In this document: positions 21,372-31,948 of the stretch, piece after piece
Layout: each line of letters begins with the position of its first letter
Numbering within the stretch: the first letter of the stretch is position 1
NCBI GenBank assembly: GCA_015698045.1
Contig: BLAL01000274.1
Coordinates: forward strand, 1,736,001-1,800,000
Direction of reading: 5' to 3'
DNA: 64,000 bases
Source of the DNA: Rhizophagus clarus
Lineage: Eukaryota > Glomeromycota > Glomeromycetes > Glomerales > Glomeraceae
Made by a program: the position numbers and the translations under genes
The notes under the pieces: generated by a model
Databases searched by the model: none
What the model saw: only the letters and a program-made list of their open reading frames with translations
Told to the model about the DNA's origin: nothing

Positions 21372-23608
21372 AAGAAATATTGTATTGAATACAATAAAAC
21401 TTTCATTTTGTTGAACTATAGATTAATGTGCATAATGGAATAATTTACTACAAGCCGATTATTTTGATTAATTAATTATTATTTTTAAACAATGTATTAC
21501 CTGTTATAACAATAATTATAATAAATAAACACTAAAAGTACTCACTTCCGGTCGGGAGTCACATTATGGAAAAATTTATAGTGTCTCTTCTGTTTGCAGA
21601 TTTTAATGTTGTACCATGTAAGTTTTGCGTTGCGTAACCACCGTGAGTAGGTCGGTATGAAAAATTTATCCGGATTTTCCGGTAAATTTATAATAGGGAA
21701 TTTTTCCGGCCATGGCCTAATTTCCGGAATTTTTTTTCACGCTGACTGTACTTTTCAATTTCACTAAAATTTCTCTTCGCTCTTTTATGCAGGAATTCTT
21801 TATAGAATCGTTAAATGAATAAAATATTTTTCTATGGTGGTTGTCTATAGTGAATAGGAATTCAGTTTTTACATCTCATTATTACATATTTTTAACTCAA
21901 AATCAAAAATTAAACGTTTTAGCCTTATAAACGTTTTCAAAAAGAAAAAAAGTAGTAAAATTATTTTTTAAGTCTCTCTTAAAATATAACATCTGGATTC
22001 CAGATATTGGCAATCTGATTACTTTAATCACCCAAATATATCTTGTAATTTGTTTATTTTACGTTTACTCCGATCACGAAATTAGTAATCTTTGTATTAA
22101 TCAACTGATTTATCGGTATTTAACAAGTTAAAAAGTGAGGTGGTATAAATTCTGTTTTTAAATTTACCAACAGTGTTTAATAGTTTTTATGAATGGAAGA
22201 AATTATTTTACAAATGCAGCAAGTATCTTGATAGAGACGGTATACTGTTTCTAACTTATAGCGGAGCGTTTAAGGAGAAAAGTCACCAACGATCGATAAG
22301 GCAATATCGGATATAAAAAGTAACTTCATGACTTAGTAAATAAAATTTATCATGTGTCTTTGTGTCTTTTGATCCGCTATGTGGATTTCGCTAATCGTAA
22401 AATGACGTCTCTCAGTCTCAGATAAATAATAAAAAGTGAAATGTGAGAAGGACTGACAAGGATGATAAAAATTTTTTATAAGTGAATCGTTATAAATTGT
22501 ATTTGTATGTAGTAAAAATTTTACTAATTCATATGTTATTCTAAGCATAGAGTATTTCCGCGCACATACCAATTTACAAAATCATATTACACTTATTTTC
22601 TATATACTTCTAAATCTAACTTTAAAATGTAATTTAATTTGACTAGTTATTCTAATTGTACACCAGCGACTTAGCTGTGTCACAGTGCTTTTCGCGATAG
22701 TAGTAAGTAATTATGGTTTTTTAAGAAACCGATCGTTGTAAGATTGAATTCGGAATTTGGGAATATAGCATGTTATAAGATCGATCGTTATAAAGATGTA
22801 GCAATTTCTATAAACAGTTAAAAAAGATTTTATTAGAAACAAGGAACTAGTATGATTAAATTTCATGATTTGGTGCTGCGTCTTTAATTGTGAGCAAATT
22901 TAGTCGTTGATGTCTTTTCCTATTTATAAAAACTCAATGAAATCTTTCATAGTGCAAGTTTCAAATAATATACGATTTACCAAATGAATTGATAGTGCAT
23001 CTTCAGAAAATGTGAAAAATTTTTATTTTTTCATTATTAATGAATTGGAGATTAAAAATCGTTAGAAGATTTTAGATAGCAAATTATTATTTCATTATTT
23101 TATTAACTTTTTTTAAAAAAAAAACAATTTCTTTTAAAAAATTCTATAAAAATCAGGGAGTTTGATAAATTAATTGAGCTACATATTACTAATACTAATC
23201 ATAGAATTTATGTGATATTTTACATTATTATGTTTACTATATTATGTCTCATGTGAGCCACCAAGAAGAATACCATTACTATGAGATATTATTAAACTTA
23301 TGACTGAAAATCATCACTTGTTACTTGAACATTGTAATATTATACTAGACTTTACCGTACTTATTTTCTATTGAGTAGTTGTAAGTGCATTTTGGGTCAA
23401 AACCTTGATTGAAAACGCTAAAGATTAGGCCACGAAACTCCCGAATGAACCATACTTGAATCGGAATCTGCGTAGGCAACAGTGCCAATGACAATATTTC
23501 AAATATGACAACTAATTCATCTTTAGCTGGCAAAGCAGCTGAAACAGTAATTAGTAATAAGAGAGCATGAATCCATGAATCAAAAAGCTAATTTTCGGCA
23601 CGTATAAG

Positions 23609-23698
23609 TGATTTATCCGGTATCCCGTGATTTTTTTGCGATACACGATTTATTATAGTGATCGTCAATTATAAAAATCACGTGATACCGGATAAACA
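23609..23698. repeat. Short inverted repeat (possible MITE)
   Basis: The arms 23609-23637 and 23673-23698 are reverse complements with two or three mismatches (core TTATCCGGTATC / GATACCGGATAA, then CCGTGATTTTT versus AAAAATCACG). They are separated by ~35 bases. The 90-bp size and TIR-only structure suggest a miniature inverted-repeat element or a solitary hairpin. Confidence 0.5.
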
Positions 23699-24558
23699 AT
23701 AAAAAAATTGTTAACTGTTCTATGATGAGAAGAATTCTCGAAGAATTTATACGAGTTATTTACTGAAATGTTTTAAGAATATAAAACTTGGCTATCCGTA
23801 CAGTATCCACAGATAATTCTCTTCGTCAGGCTTTATCAGGTTTGGCGCAATGTTGCATGAATAGGATTTAGTGAAACTCGTGAAACCCAATCAGTTATTC
23901 AATCATTTTTTTCGAATGAATTTATTTTTAATGTAAATGTTTCACATTCATTCATTTTTTTAACACAATATTAAAGTAATTGACTAACAAAGTGTTCATT
24001 TTTGATTTAGAGAATTGGATTATTTACACGCTAAAATGCAAGTTCATTTTAATAAATAAGATGTTTAGATTATTATAATTTTCTTTTTTTTTTTTTAATA
24101 AATATTATGATGATCATTTTTGTAACGACCTTATTTTTTTTTAAAAAAAAAAGTGAAGGCTAATTGAATTATATAAAAGTTGATTAAAGAACTCCAGTAA
24201 TTTGATGGTTGAATTTAATATGGCCATAGGAAATATTAAATCATAATTTTACCTTACGTCTTACGGTCCTGTTCTGTAACTATACAGTACATATAAAAAC
24301 TTGCGAAAAAAATTTCGCCTAAATACTGGGTTTTACAAAGCAACCTCGCCGATCATTTTTTTTAAAATACCCAAAAATTTGGGTAAAATTAGATTAATAT
24401 GGCAATAAAATAGCCGATTATTATTTACACAAACCTTCCTATTATTGAATTCAAAAAAAAAACCATCCGCATTAGTCCATTCATTTAACGGATTTTTATA
24501 TAACTCCACCGCTGTAATAAGACTGTTATTTAAATTTAAATTTTAATTTAAATTTCTC

Positions 24559-24581
24559 TTTTTTTTTTTTAAAAAAAAAAA
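24559..24581 (+). promoter_or_regulatory. T-run/A-run junction upstream of 24610
   Basis: Twelve T followed by eleven A, 28 bp before the start codon. Similar junctions occur close to the starts at 19195, 19800 and 35286. Confidence 0.45.
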
Positions 24582-24609
24582 GTAAATCAATTACTATAAT
24601 TTCTACAAA

Positions 24610-27600
24610 ATGAAATTAAAACATCTCTTAATTTTTTTATCAACAATTATATTGGCAACATTACCAGTAAAATCAAATATTATAACATACACAGGAACAG
24701 AAACTACAGAATTTGAAATAGGAGGCATTCTGAGTTATGAAGATAATACGATAGTTTTGCAAATAGTTCGCTTAAGTAGTGAAAATTGTAGTGAAACAAA
24801 CATATCATTTCGCGTCATTTATCCCAATGGTACCATTGTGCCAATCGACCTTTCAATGGAAGAATCGGGGATACCATCTTTTAATTTTTGTACCGTATAT
24901 TCCGATTTTGGACCATTAAATCCTATTATTCTTTATTCCATAGAAACAGAAATAAGCAAGTTTATGTTAGTAACTTATACTGTAGCTGCGGACATAAATA
25001 ATCCTCTCACTTATGATGATTATATAATGCTTATTGATTTAAATGGAAAGATTTACAGGTTAGAATGAATTAATCTTTTTTTTTATAAAAAAACATTTTT
25101 TGAGAAAAGTAAATAATATATGTACTTTTTTTATGGCAATAGTAAAACGTTAATGGGGCCCTCTCTTGTTGACCCAACTAATAATAATACATGGACACCT
25201 CAACAATTTGATATTTCAACAAATGTTAATAATGAGCAAGGATTTCTCTACACTACATTATTATCGAGTAGTTTTAATAATACCATTAATAGTTATTTTA
25301 ACTTGACGCAATGGATAATGTAATTTATCATATTAATAAAAATTTTAAATTTTAATTTCTAATGTATTGTTTAATTTATATTCCTTTCCTCTCTTTATAA
25401 AGAAATGAAGACGGGACTCTTAGCAATATCGCAGCAATGGTTTTTACTTTTCAGCTACAACCTGCTATAATTTCAACAGTGGACGGAGGTTACATGCTTA
25501 TTTATTCTAATATGACAAGTTCAACAATCACCTCCCAGGATGTTTTTTCTCCACAGACAGGGATCTACGCCATGTATTGGGAATATGGAAACAATATTGT
25601 ACGAGAACCAGTTGTTCTTTATGAAACTACAATGGATTTATTTATGGTTGACCTTGATTGCGTTATCTCTTACTCGGAAGTTGGACAAATTTGTTTTATA
25701 ACCATGCAATCCAATTCCACCGATCCAAATTCAAACACTACTTTTATTAAAATTAATTTTCTTTCAGAAGGATGTGTATTTAGTGTCAAACATGGCATGT
25801 TGCCCACACATATAAGTAGTATTCAATATACCGATCCTATGTATTTAGTTAAGCCATTACAATTCGGAGGTTATTTCTATAGTATTAATCAACCAACGAA
25901 TACAAGTGATGATCAATCCCCATATGATATTTGGGGTTATGTTTTGGATAATAATGGCAATTTTATTCAATGGAACCTTTCATATCCTACCCAGTCAGAT
26001 TCTCATGCTTCCCAGCTAGTTTTAACGAATAACACTTTTGTAATGGTTCAACCAATAATAGGACAAAGTTGGAGTTTAACCACCACTGATTTGTATAAAT
26101 TTCATGAAGGTAAAGTGATAAAGAAAAAAAAAATAAAATAAAATAAAATAAACAAAATATTTTTTTCACTAATTCTTTGAACTTTACAAATACTCTAGAT
26201 AATGGTTATCATCATATACTTCTTAGTAATATATATCCGACCATTGGTCAAAATATCACCGCACGTGAAACTCATCCTCTTACAATTACATATACAATTC
26301 CTACTGTTTTGTCAAACGGCACAATTACAATTTTTCAAAGTAACGGTAGTTCTAATCCTGGGATTGTACGTCAAATCATTAACGGTTTAAATAATAAAGA
26401 ATATATAACAACTAATAACGATACCGTTATTAATGTTACTATAATTGAAAGTACATTTAATATTCCTGGTTCAACGTATTATGTTATGATTGAGAATAAT
26501 TTTGTATCGAGTTTATTATACAATGAACCTCTCTCTGGTTTATCTAGTAATATTTGGTCTTTTACAACATGTAAGTGATTAATAATTATGCTCACAAAAT
26601 TAAATTATATTTAATATATAATTAATTATTTTCAAATAGCCCTAGAAGAAAAAGATCAAGAAAGTAAAATTAAACAGTTTTTTGATGGCATTTATGGAAA
26701 AGTTAAATTGACCAAAGACGGAACTTCTCACTTTGACACTCTTAACTCTAATCAAAAAATTGAATTCTTTAATAATTTAACACAAGAATTGGCCAATGCA
26801 GTCGTTGTTGCATCAAAGCGAATAACCACCAATTATAGATTTGTAATCGACACTGAAAGTTCTTCAAAACAATATCTTTTATCCATTAAGATTGAAAAAC
26901 CTCAAGTTGCATCAGATAGGGAGACTGAATTAATTGCTAAGGATTTAAATGTTATGATCCAGAATATGGATATCACTGTTCTTACATCTGGAAGTTCTTC
27001 GAAATATTTGGAATCAATCTATGGATATGTAACTATTCGTAAGTATTCGTTTTTTTATTTTTCCAAATGAAAATTTAACCAAATTAAATAATTTTTTTAA
27101 TTTAATATTTTAAAACTGTAAAATAGCCAGGTGGTATGAGAATCCTGATTATATATTCCAATTTATTTTAACAGTTATATTCTTTTTGATGTTGACCATA
27201 CTTTGCTTCATTTCTATAATTCATGATGCAAAAAATGATGCAAAAAGTGATACAAATAGTAATGTTACAAAAACTTTTTTTCGTATAATGATATATGATA
27301 TATATGAATCAATCCAATTTTTACATTTATTTTCATGTAAGAAGAAGGTGGTTGATGAGAAGAAGGTGGTGGATGAGGATAAGGTAAAATACACATCACC
27401 ATATTTTAATTGAAAAATCAAATGCTAACATAATATTACTGCATATATGTATTAATTTTAGAACAACCATTTTGAAATTTATTTATATGGATTTAATGTT
27501 TTATCATTTGTGTTAGATATTCTTTTTGCTAAAATAGAGGCAGGCAGCGTCACAAATATTTTTTTTGCGAGGTAAATATCAATTTCTAAACTAAAGATTT

Positions 27601-28258
27601 TTTTAAAAACAAGGCTAAAATAATAAATTTTCTTTTTAAAAGTGTTTTTTTTGTGACAGTTCCATATGTCATCAAGTTAGGATATGCAGTTTACATTATG
27701 CTTAATGAACTTATAAGAGAAGAAATTTCAGGAGATTCAAGTAGTCATCAAATTGGTTCACAAAGTCAAAAGATTACGATCAAGAAATGGTTGAAAGATT
27801 CAAAGAGTCATAAAATAGTCCTTGTAATATTGGTATCGTTAGCAGGAACTGAAATCGAAGCTCTAAAAATATTCAATTTCCAATTTTGTGGACGTGAATT
27901 TAACGTTGAATTATCTGAAGAATTTGAAGAAAGGGTTATTCTTGGAGAAATTATTGGTATTATTATTAAGAATATCCCTGACCTAGCTATTAGGGTATGT
28001 AATTTTTTTTTTACTTCACTTTTTTTTTTTTTAAATCAAATATTAAACAAATTATTTAATTTTTTAAAAAAAAACTAATAGGTTTACTTTTTGAATAAAG
28101 CGATTGATTTTAGTTATTTATCCACTCTTACTCTTTTAACAACTGTTATAAAAATCATAGGTCTTATTACAAAACCTCTAGAATTAAAAAGAGTTAAGGC
28201 AAAAAATGGAAATTTAGTCAAAACTTTTTATAGTGAAGTTCATTATAGTGAACAATAA
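24610..28258 (+). CDS. Large secreted-type multi-pass membrane protein (999 aa, 9 exons)
   Basis: Hand-derived model join(24610..25058, 25143..25319, 25403..26109, 26199..26570, 26640..27038, 27127..27383, 27462..27571, 27643..27994, 28082..28258). Every junction has GT/AG and conserves phase, giving 999 residues. It starts with a signal peptide (LLIFLSTIILATLPVKS). A ~680-residue N-terminal part follows, rich in N-glycosylation sequons and beta-prone Asn/Thr sequence. The C-terminal third has several hydrophobic segments (FILTVIFFLMLTILCFISII near residue 715, others near 800, 835, 885, 930 and 960), with a charged loop (KKKVVDEKKVVDEDK) between the first two. The topology is receptor- or channel-like with a large ectodomain. 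No named domain is recognised. The regular small-intron structure shows it is a real gene. Confidence 0.82.
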
Positions 28259-29159
28259 GAAACTTTCATTATAGTGGGCCTTTTTATTTTCTCAATTTGT
28301 TTTTATGTAATAATATAGAAATAGGCTGGAACCGATTTTTCGCTATAATTATCTTTGACTGTAATTATTTAAATTAGGGTGGAATCATGAATCAAGTTAC
28401 ACACAGGTTAACAATTTTTCAGTATTTTTATAATAAAATTATTACTGTCTTATCCAACAACTGACTTTTTTTTTAAAGAAAAAAGTAAAAAAAAAAAAAT
28501 CCCACAGTGAGAAGAAACTTATTAATTTATTTACTGATATTTTTTCTGCATTTTTTTTTGGAAAGTAAATGGAATTATTATAGAACATATTTGTATTTTA
28601 ATATTTCATTTATATAAATCTTATTTTATAGTAATAACTTATTAATTTTTTTATCATAATAGTGTCATCATATGCATTTTCATCATTTTTACTATATCGA
28701 TTTGTTTTTTTCCTGATATATAAGTTGACTGTGGATCCAAAGCTTAAGCTTGAAGTATCTTAAACATAGACTTAATAGACTCAAGCTTCAAGTTTCATGA
28801 TATAAAAATTTCATGTGTGGTGTGGTCGACTGGTCGTACAGTCTTTATAGTAATCGAATCAACACATGTGATAGTCGCGAAATGATGTAATCTTATTCAG
28901 CTGTTGCCTGTTTACGTAGTCGCGTAAATTAGTTTAATTTTCTTATATATATCCTTTATTTCTCTTTTTTTAGGACACTCATTTTTGTGATTTTGTTATC
29001 GCGCTACAAAACTTTAGTGAATATAATTGTCTAAAACAAATGTTCATATCCATCAAAATATTAGACTACTTTGCGAGAGGGCGTACAGCCGGTACAGGTT
29101 AGTATTCATGATGTTTCTACTTTCTTTTATTTATTTCTTTAATATAAAAAAAAAATAAA
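28259..29159. other. Intergenic region with repeat fragments
   Basis: Directly after (and overlapping) the stop of the previous gene there are copies of CATTATAGTG (near 28240 and 28280), and TTCGCTATAATT near 28336. These resemble the ends of a small inverted-repeat element. The rest is AT-rich with poly(T/A) runs and no gene. Confidence 0.4.
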
Positions 29160-29300
29160 AAGACGTATGACCTACGACTAATTGGTGTGTCAGTGGTTAA
29201 ACCCCTCAGTTGAGAGACTACTAAGATGGTAAGAACGGGTACTTAAGGTATGACTGTCAGATTACCACACCTTAGTGGTAGTTAGGTTCGGGGTAACATG
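29160..29300 (+). mobile_element. Possible tRNA-derived SINE
   Basis: The 5' part reads GGTGTGTCAGTGGTTAAACC, resembling the D-arm/A-box of a tRNA gene. About 100 bases downstream comes AGTTAGGTTCGGGGT, resembling a B-box (GGTTCGA type). The block is more GC-rich than the flanks and is followed by long T-rich sequence to ~29460. A bona fide tRNA is excluded because the box spacing is too long and no cloverleaf closes. A pol III-type SINE is the best reading. Confidence 0.35.
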
Positions 29301-29882
29301 TCACCAAAAAAATTAGTTAGTTTTTCTAAGTTAAAATTATTTTTTAGTTTTTATTTTTGTTTTCTTTTTTTTTTTTTTAATTTGCTTTTTTATTGTTTAT
29401 CTTATTTTTGTTTTTCTTTTTCTTTATTGGTTTTTTTTTTATTTTTGGTGGAAACTGGCTTCTACCTAGCTCCTATCATGGAAATAACTAGTACATTACT
29501 AAGACCACTTCTTTTTTATAGTTTCTTCCGCATTGCTCTTGAAATTTTTTAGAAATTATTTTTGTCATTGTTAGAATTAGTACAGTATTAATTAAAGACA
29601 AATTTTAAAGTATCCTTGAAACCGCAAAATAACTCAGTATTTATAAATTATAATACTTGACATATTGTAATAGTCCGCGTTATTACTGATGAAAAATTTT
29701 AATTTAAATGATTATAAAGTTATCTAAATTCATAATTTTCATATTTACAAAATTTTAATGTGTTTATTGAACGATACAAGACCGTTGGTAATGTGTATAA
29801 TCGCGTTCATAGTGGGTGGAGATTCAATGAAAGATATGTAGTTAAATCTTTTTATTCGTTATAAAACCAAAATCCTATCAGA
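29301..29882. other. T-rich tail and intergenic sequence
   Basis: From 29340 to 29450 the plus strand is strongly T-rich, giving a meaningless hydrophobic ORF. This is followed by non-repetitive sequence to ~29550 that may belong to the same element as 29160-29300. Nothing else is seen before the F-box gene's 3' end. Confidence 0.35.
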
Positions 29883-31319
29883 CTAATCGTAATGCACAAA
29901 AAATTTAATAACACCTAATTTAACATATTTATCAATAATTTTCTTATTTTCATCATCTTCTATAAAAGTATATGCTTTCTTATTAAAAATTATCAAAGAA
30001 AGTGATTTTTGTGGTTCACGTTTTGCCCAATTTATAAAAAAAGATTCTAATTCATTTGGTTGTAATACAGATCTTGTATTATATGAATAACATAATTTCA
30101 AAATATGAAAATTTTTAGGTGAAAATGTAAAGATAACATCCAATAAAATTTTCTCACTTAAATACCCTTCACAACAAATTTTAATATATTCTAAATGTTC
30201 AAAATTTTCAAGAAACATTTTTAAAGTTTCTAATTCTTTGTTTGTAAGTCCAGTGAAAAGTTTTCTAAGATTTGGACAATATTTAATTATAGCAATGTTT
30301 ATAGAATAATTACTCTTATTTATATGAAGTTGTTTTAAATTTTTTCCATTATTCATCAAGAAATTTAATAACAATTCATTCCTTGGAAGATCGCAATCCT
30401 TAAATTTTAATTGTTGTAGATTCGGAAATGTGACATTTTGTAATTGATTAAAACCTTCAAAAAGTTTATCATCGCAATATGAAAATGTAAGTTTTTGTAA
30501 ATTTATAAAATTAGAAATAAATGATAATGGAGTTCGATTTTCTCCTCTACTTCCACCATATCCATAAATATGAAACATAATCACAGTACTAGAATTTTTT
30601 GTGAAAGACTCAATTATATCTGCTGTCAAACAATCACAATCATGAGTTAGAAACAATTTCAAAGATTTTAAATTTTTTTGAACGGAAATTAAATCTATCA
30701 ATCCACTTGAAGTAACCTCTCGAAACGTTATTTCAAAAAATTGAATATTGTGACATAATTGTGATAATTGATAAAAAAATTCAGAGTAAACGTTTGAATC
30801 ACAAAATAATTCTGAAAGATCTTTTAAACAATCCCTTGCTCCAATATACGAGGTAAAAAGTATAACATTTTGATCTGGTAAATAAGGAAAATCTAATTTT
30901 CTTATAGAAGAAGTTTTCATAAGAAGTTTATATATTTCTTGTAACGCTATATTGACGAATTTATCTTGAAAAAGAATAAATTCAAATTGATTTTCCCTAA
31001 GTTCTTGTTGTTCATATAAAAGATTTCCGATGGCGAAATAGAGTTTTTTAATTGATAAAACTTTACAAAATGATGCATAATTAAACATTGGAAGTTTTGA
31101 GGTTAAGGGTTGAGCAAAAATCTTCTTATTATATAGAATTTCTTTTGATTCATTTGGAAGACAAATGATTAAAGTATAGTAATTTCTAATATTATTCCAA
31201 TAAATTCTAACGGAAATTTTACACCAAAGGCGATTAACAAATAAGCATGAATATAAAGTAACTGGATCATCTAAATATTCAAAAATATCGTTAAGACAAT
31301 CAACAGTAAGTTTTGACAT
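29883..31319 (-). CDS. F-box / leucine-rich-repeat protein (478 aa)
   Basis: A complete single-exon gene. The first ~45 residues are an F-box (LTVDCLNDIFEYLDDPVTLYSCL...NRLWC), the Skp1-binding motif of SCF ubiquitin-ligase substrate receptors. The rest is made of irregular leucine-rich repeats (for example NFINLQKLTFSYCDDK, FPNLQQLKFKDCDLP, CPNLRKLFTGLTN), which would bind the substrate. There is no signal peptide or membrane segment. The ATG at 31319 is the natural start, since the F-box begins at residue 4. An A-rich stretch immediately upstream is the likely 5' UTR. A related but broken copy lies at 45801-47229. The substrate is unknown. Confidence 0.92.
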   Translation of the reverse strand: MSKLTVDCLNDIFEYLDDPVTLYSCLFVNRLWCKISVRIYWNNIRNYYTLIICLPNESKEILYNKKIFAQPLTSKLPMFNYASFCKVLSIKKLYFAIGNLLYEQQELRENQFEFILFQDKFVNIALQEIYKLLMKTSSIRKLDFPYLPDQNVILFTSYIGARDCLKDLSELFCDSNVYSEFFYQLSQLCHNIQFFEITFREVTSSGLIDLISVQKNLKSLKLFLTHDCDCLTADIIESFTKNSSTVIMFHIYGYGGSRGENRTPLSFISNFINLQKLTFSYCDDKLFEGFNQLQNVTFPNLQQLKFKDCDLPRNELLLNFLMNNGKNLKQLHINKSNYSINIAIIKYCPNLRKLFTGLTNKELETLKMFLENFEHLEYIKICCEGYLSEKILLDVIFTFSPKNFHILKLCYSYNTRSVLQPNELESFFINWAKREPQKSLSLIIFNKKAYTFIEDDENKKIIDKYVKLGVIKFFVHYD

Positions 31320-31948
31320 TTTTTAATAGAAGTGTAAAAAAAAAAAAAGAAAAAAAAAATGTAACGAAGAAAGAAATATCTGTTACTAATATTATGGCGT
31401 GTTTATTTATTACATGATATTATGACATCACATAGTCTGTCACTAGCTTAAAAAGGAAAGTATCGGCTCTCGGAAAAATAGAAGATCCAGGTCAATCGAT
31501 TGACATACATTTTTAAGCGAAGAAAGATTATAGATTATAATTACACTGCAAACCATTATGCCTAATAAATTCTTTAAGCTGTTTCCATGACAATCGAATT
31601 TTTAAGTTACTTTACTTATTCAAATAAATTTGCTGATGAATTATAAAGAAATTTAAATATAAAGTTTTTACGTATTTGAACTCATTCATATAATTTTTTT
31701 ACTTCATAGAATTTTGTATTTTAATTTATTGATCATAGTTTATTTTATATATTAATTGAGAACTCGAGGCAAAAATTGTTATTATGAGATCTTTTTAAAT
31801 AAATAAATAAAAAGTCTAGGAATTGTAAGCTATTAATAACCGAACTAGTAATAATAAATAGTAAAATGAGTTAAAAAATACTGTATATAAAAGTAAATGA
31901 ACAAATATAATAATCTATAACTTTTTTTTGTCTAGTTGAAATTAGGTA
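31320..31948. other. Intergenic spacer
   Basis: AT-rich spacer between the F-box gene's 5' end and the 3' end of kinase-Sel1 gene 1. Poly(A) at 31336-31360 on the plus strand is the F-box 5' UTR/promoter side. No gene seen. Confidence 0.45.

Larger units (their letters stand above)
21372..24609. other. Intergenic region
   Basis: No convincing gene in 3.2 kb. It holds several TCCGG-rich words near 21680-21740, an inverted repeat at 23609-23698, and T-run/A-run junctions at 23108-23124, 24133-24152 and 24559-24581. The last of these is 28 bp before the next ATG. A minus-strand frame at about 23345-23560 has a hydrophobic start (HALLLLITVSAALPAKD) but no ATG and is not called. Confidence 0.4.

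Noticed and set aside
23345..23560. Small secreted protein with signal-like start
   Set aside because: No ATG in frame before the hydrophobic stretch and an upstream stop; no splice acceptor in a suitable place was evident.
29160..29300. Functional tRNA gene
   Set aside because: A- and B-box-like words are ~100 bp apart and no acceptor stem or cloverleaf can be drawn.
29298..29552. Plus-strand hydrophobic ORF of 84 codons
   Set aside because: It is produced by long T-runs (Phe/Leu) and has no protein-like features.
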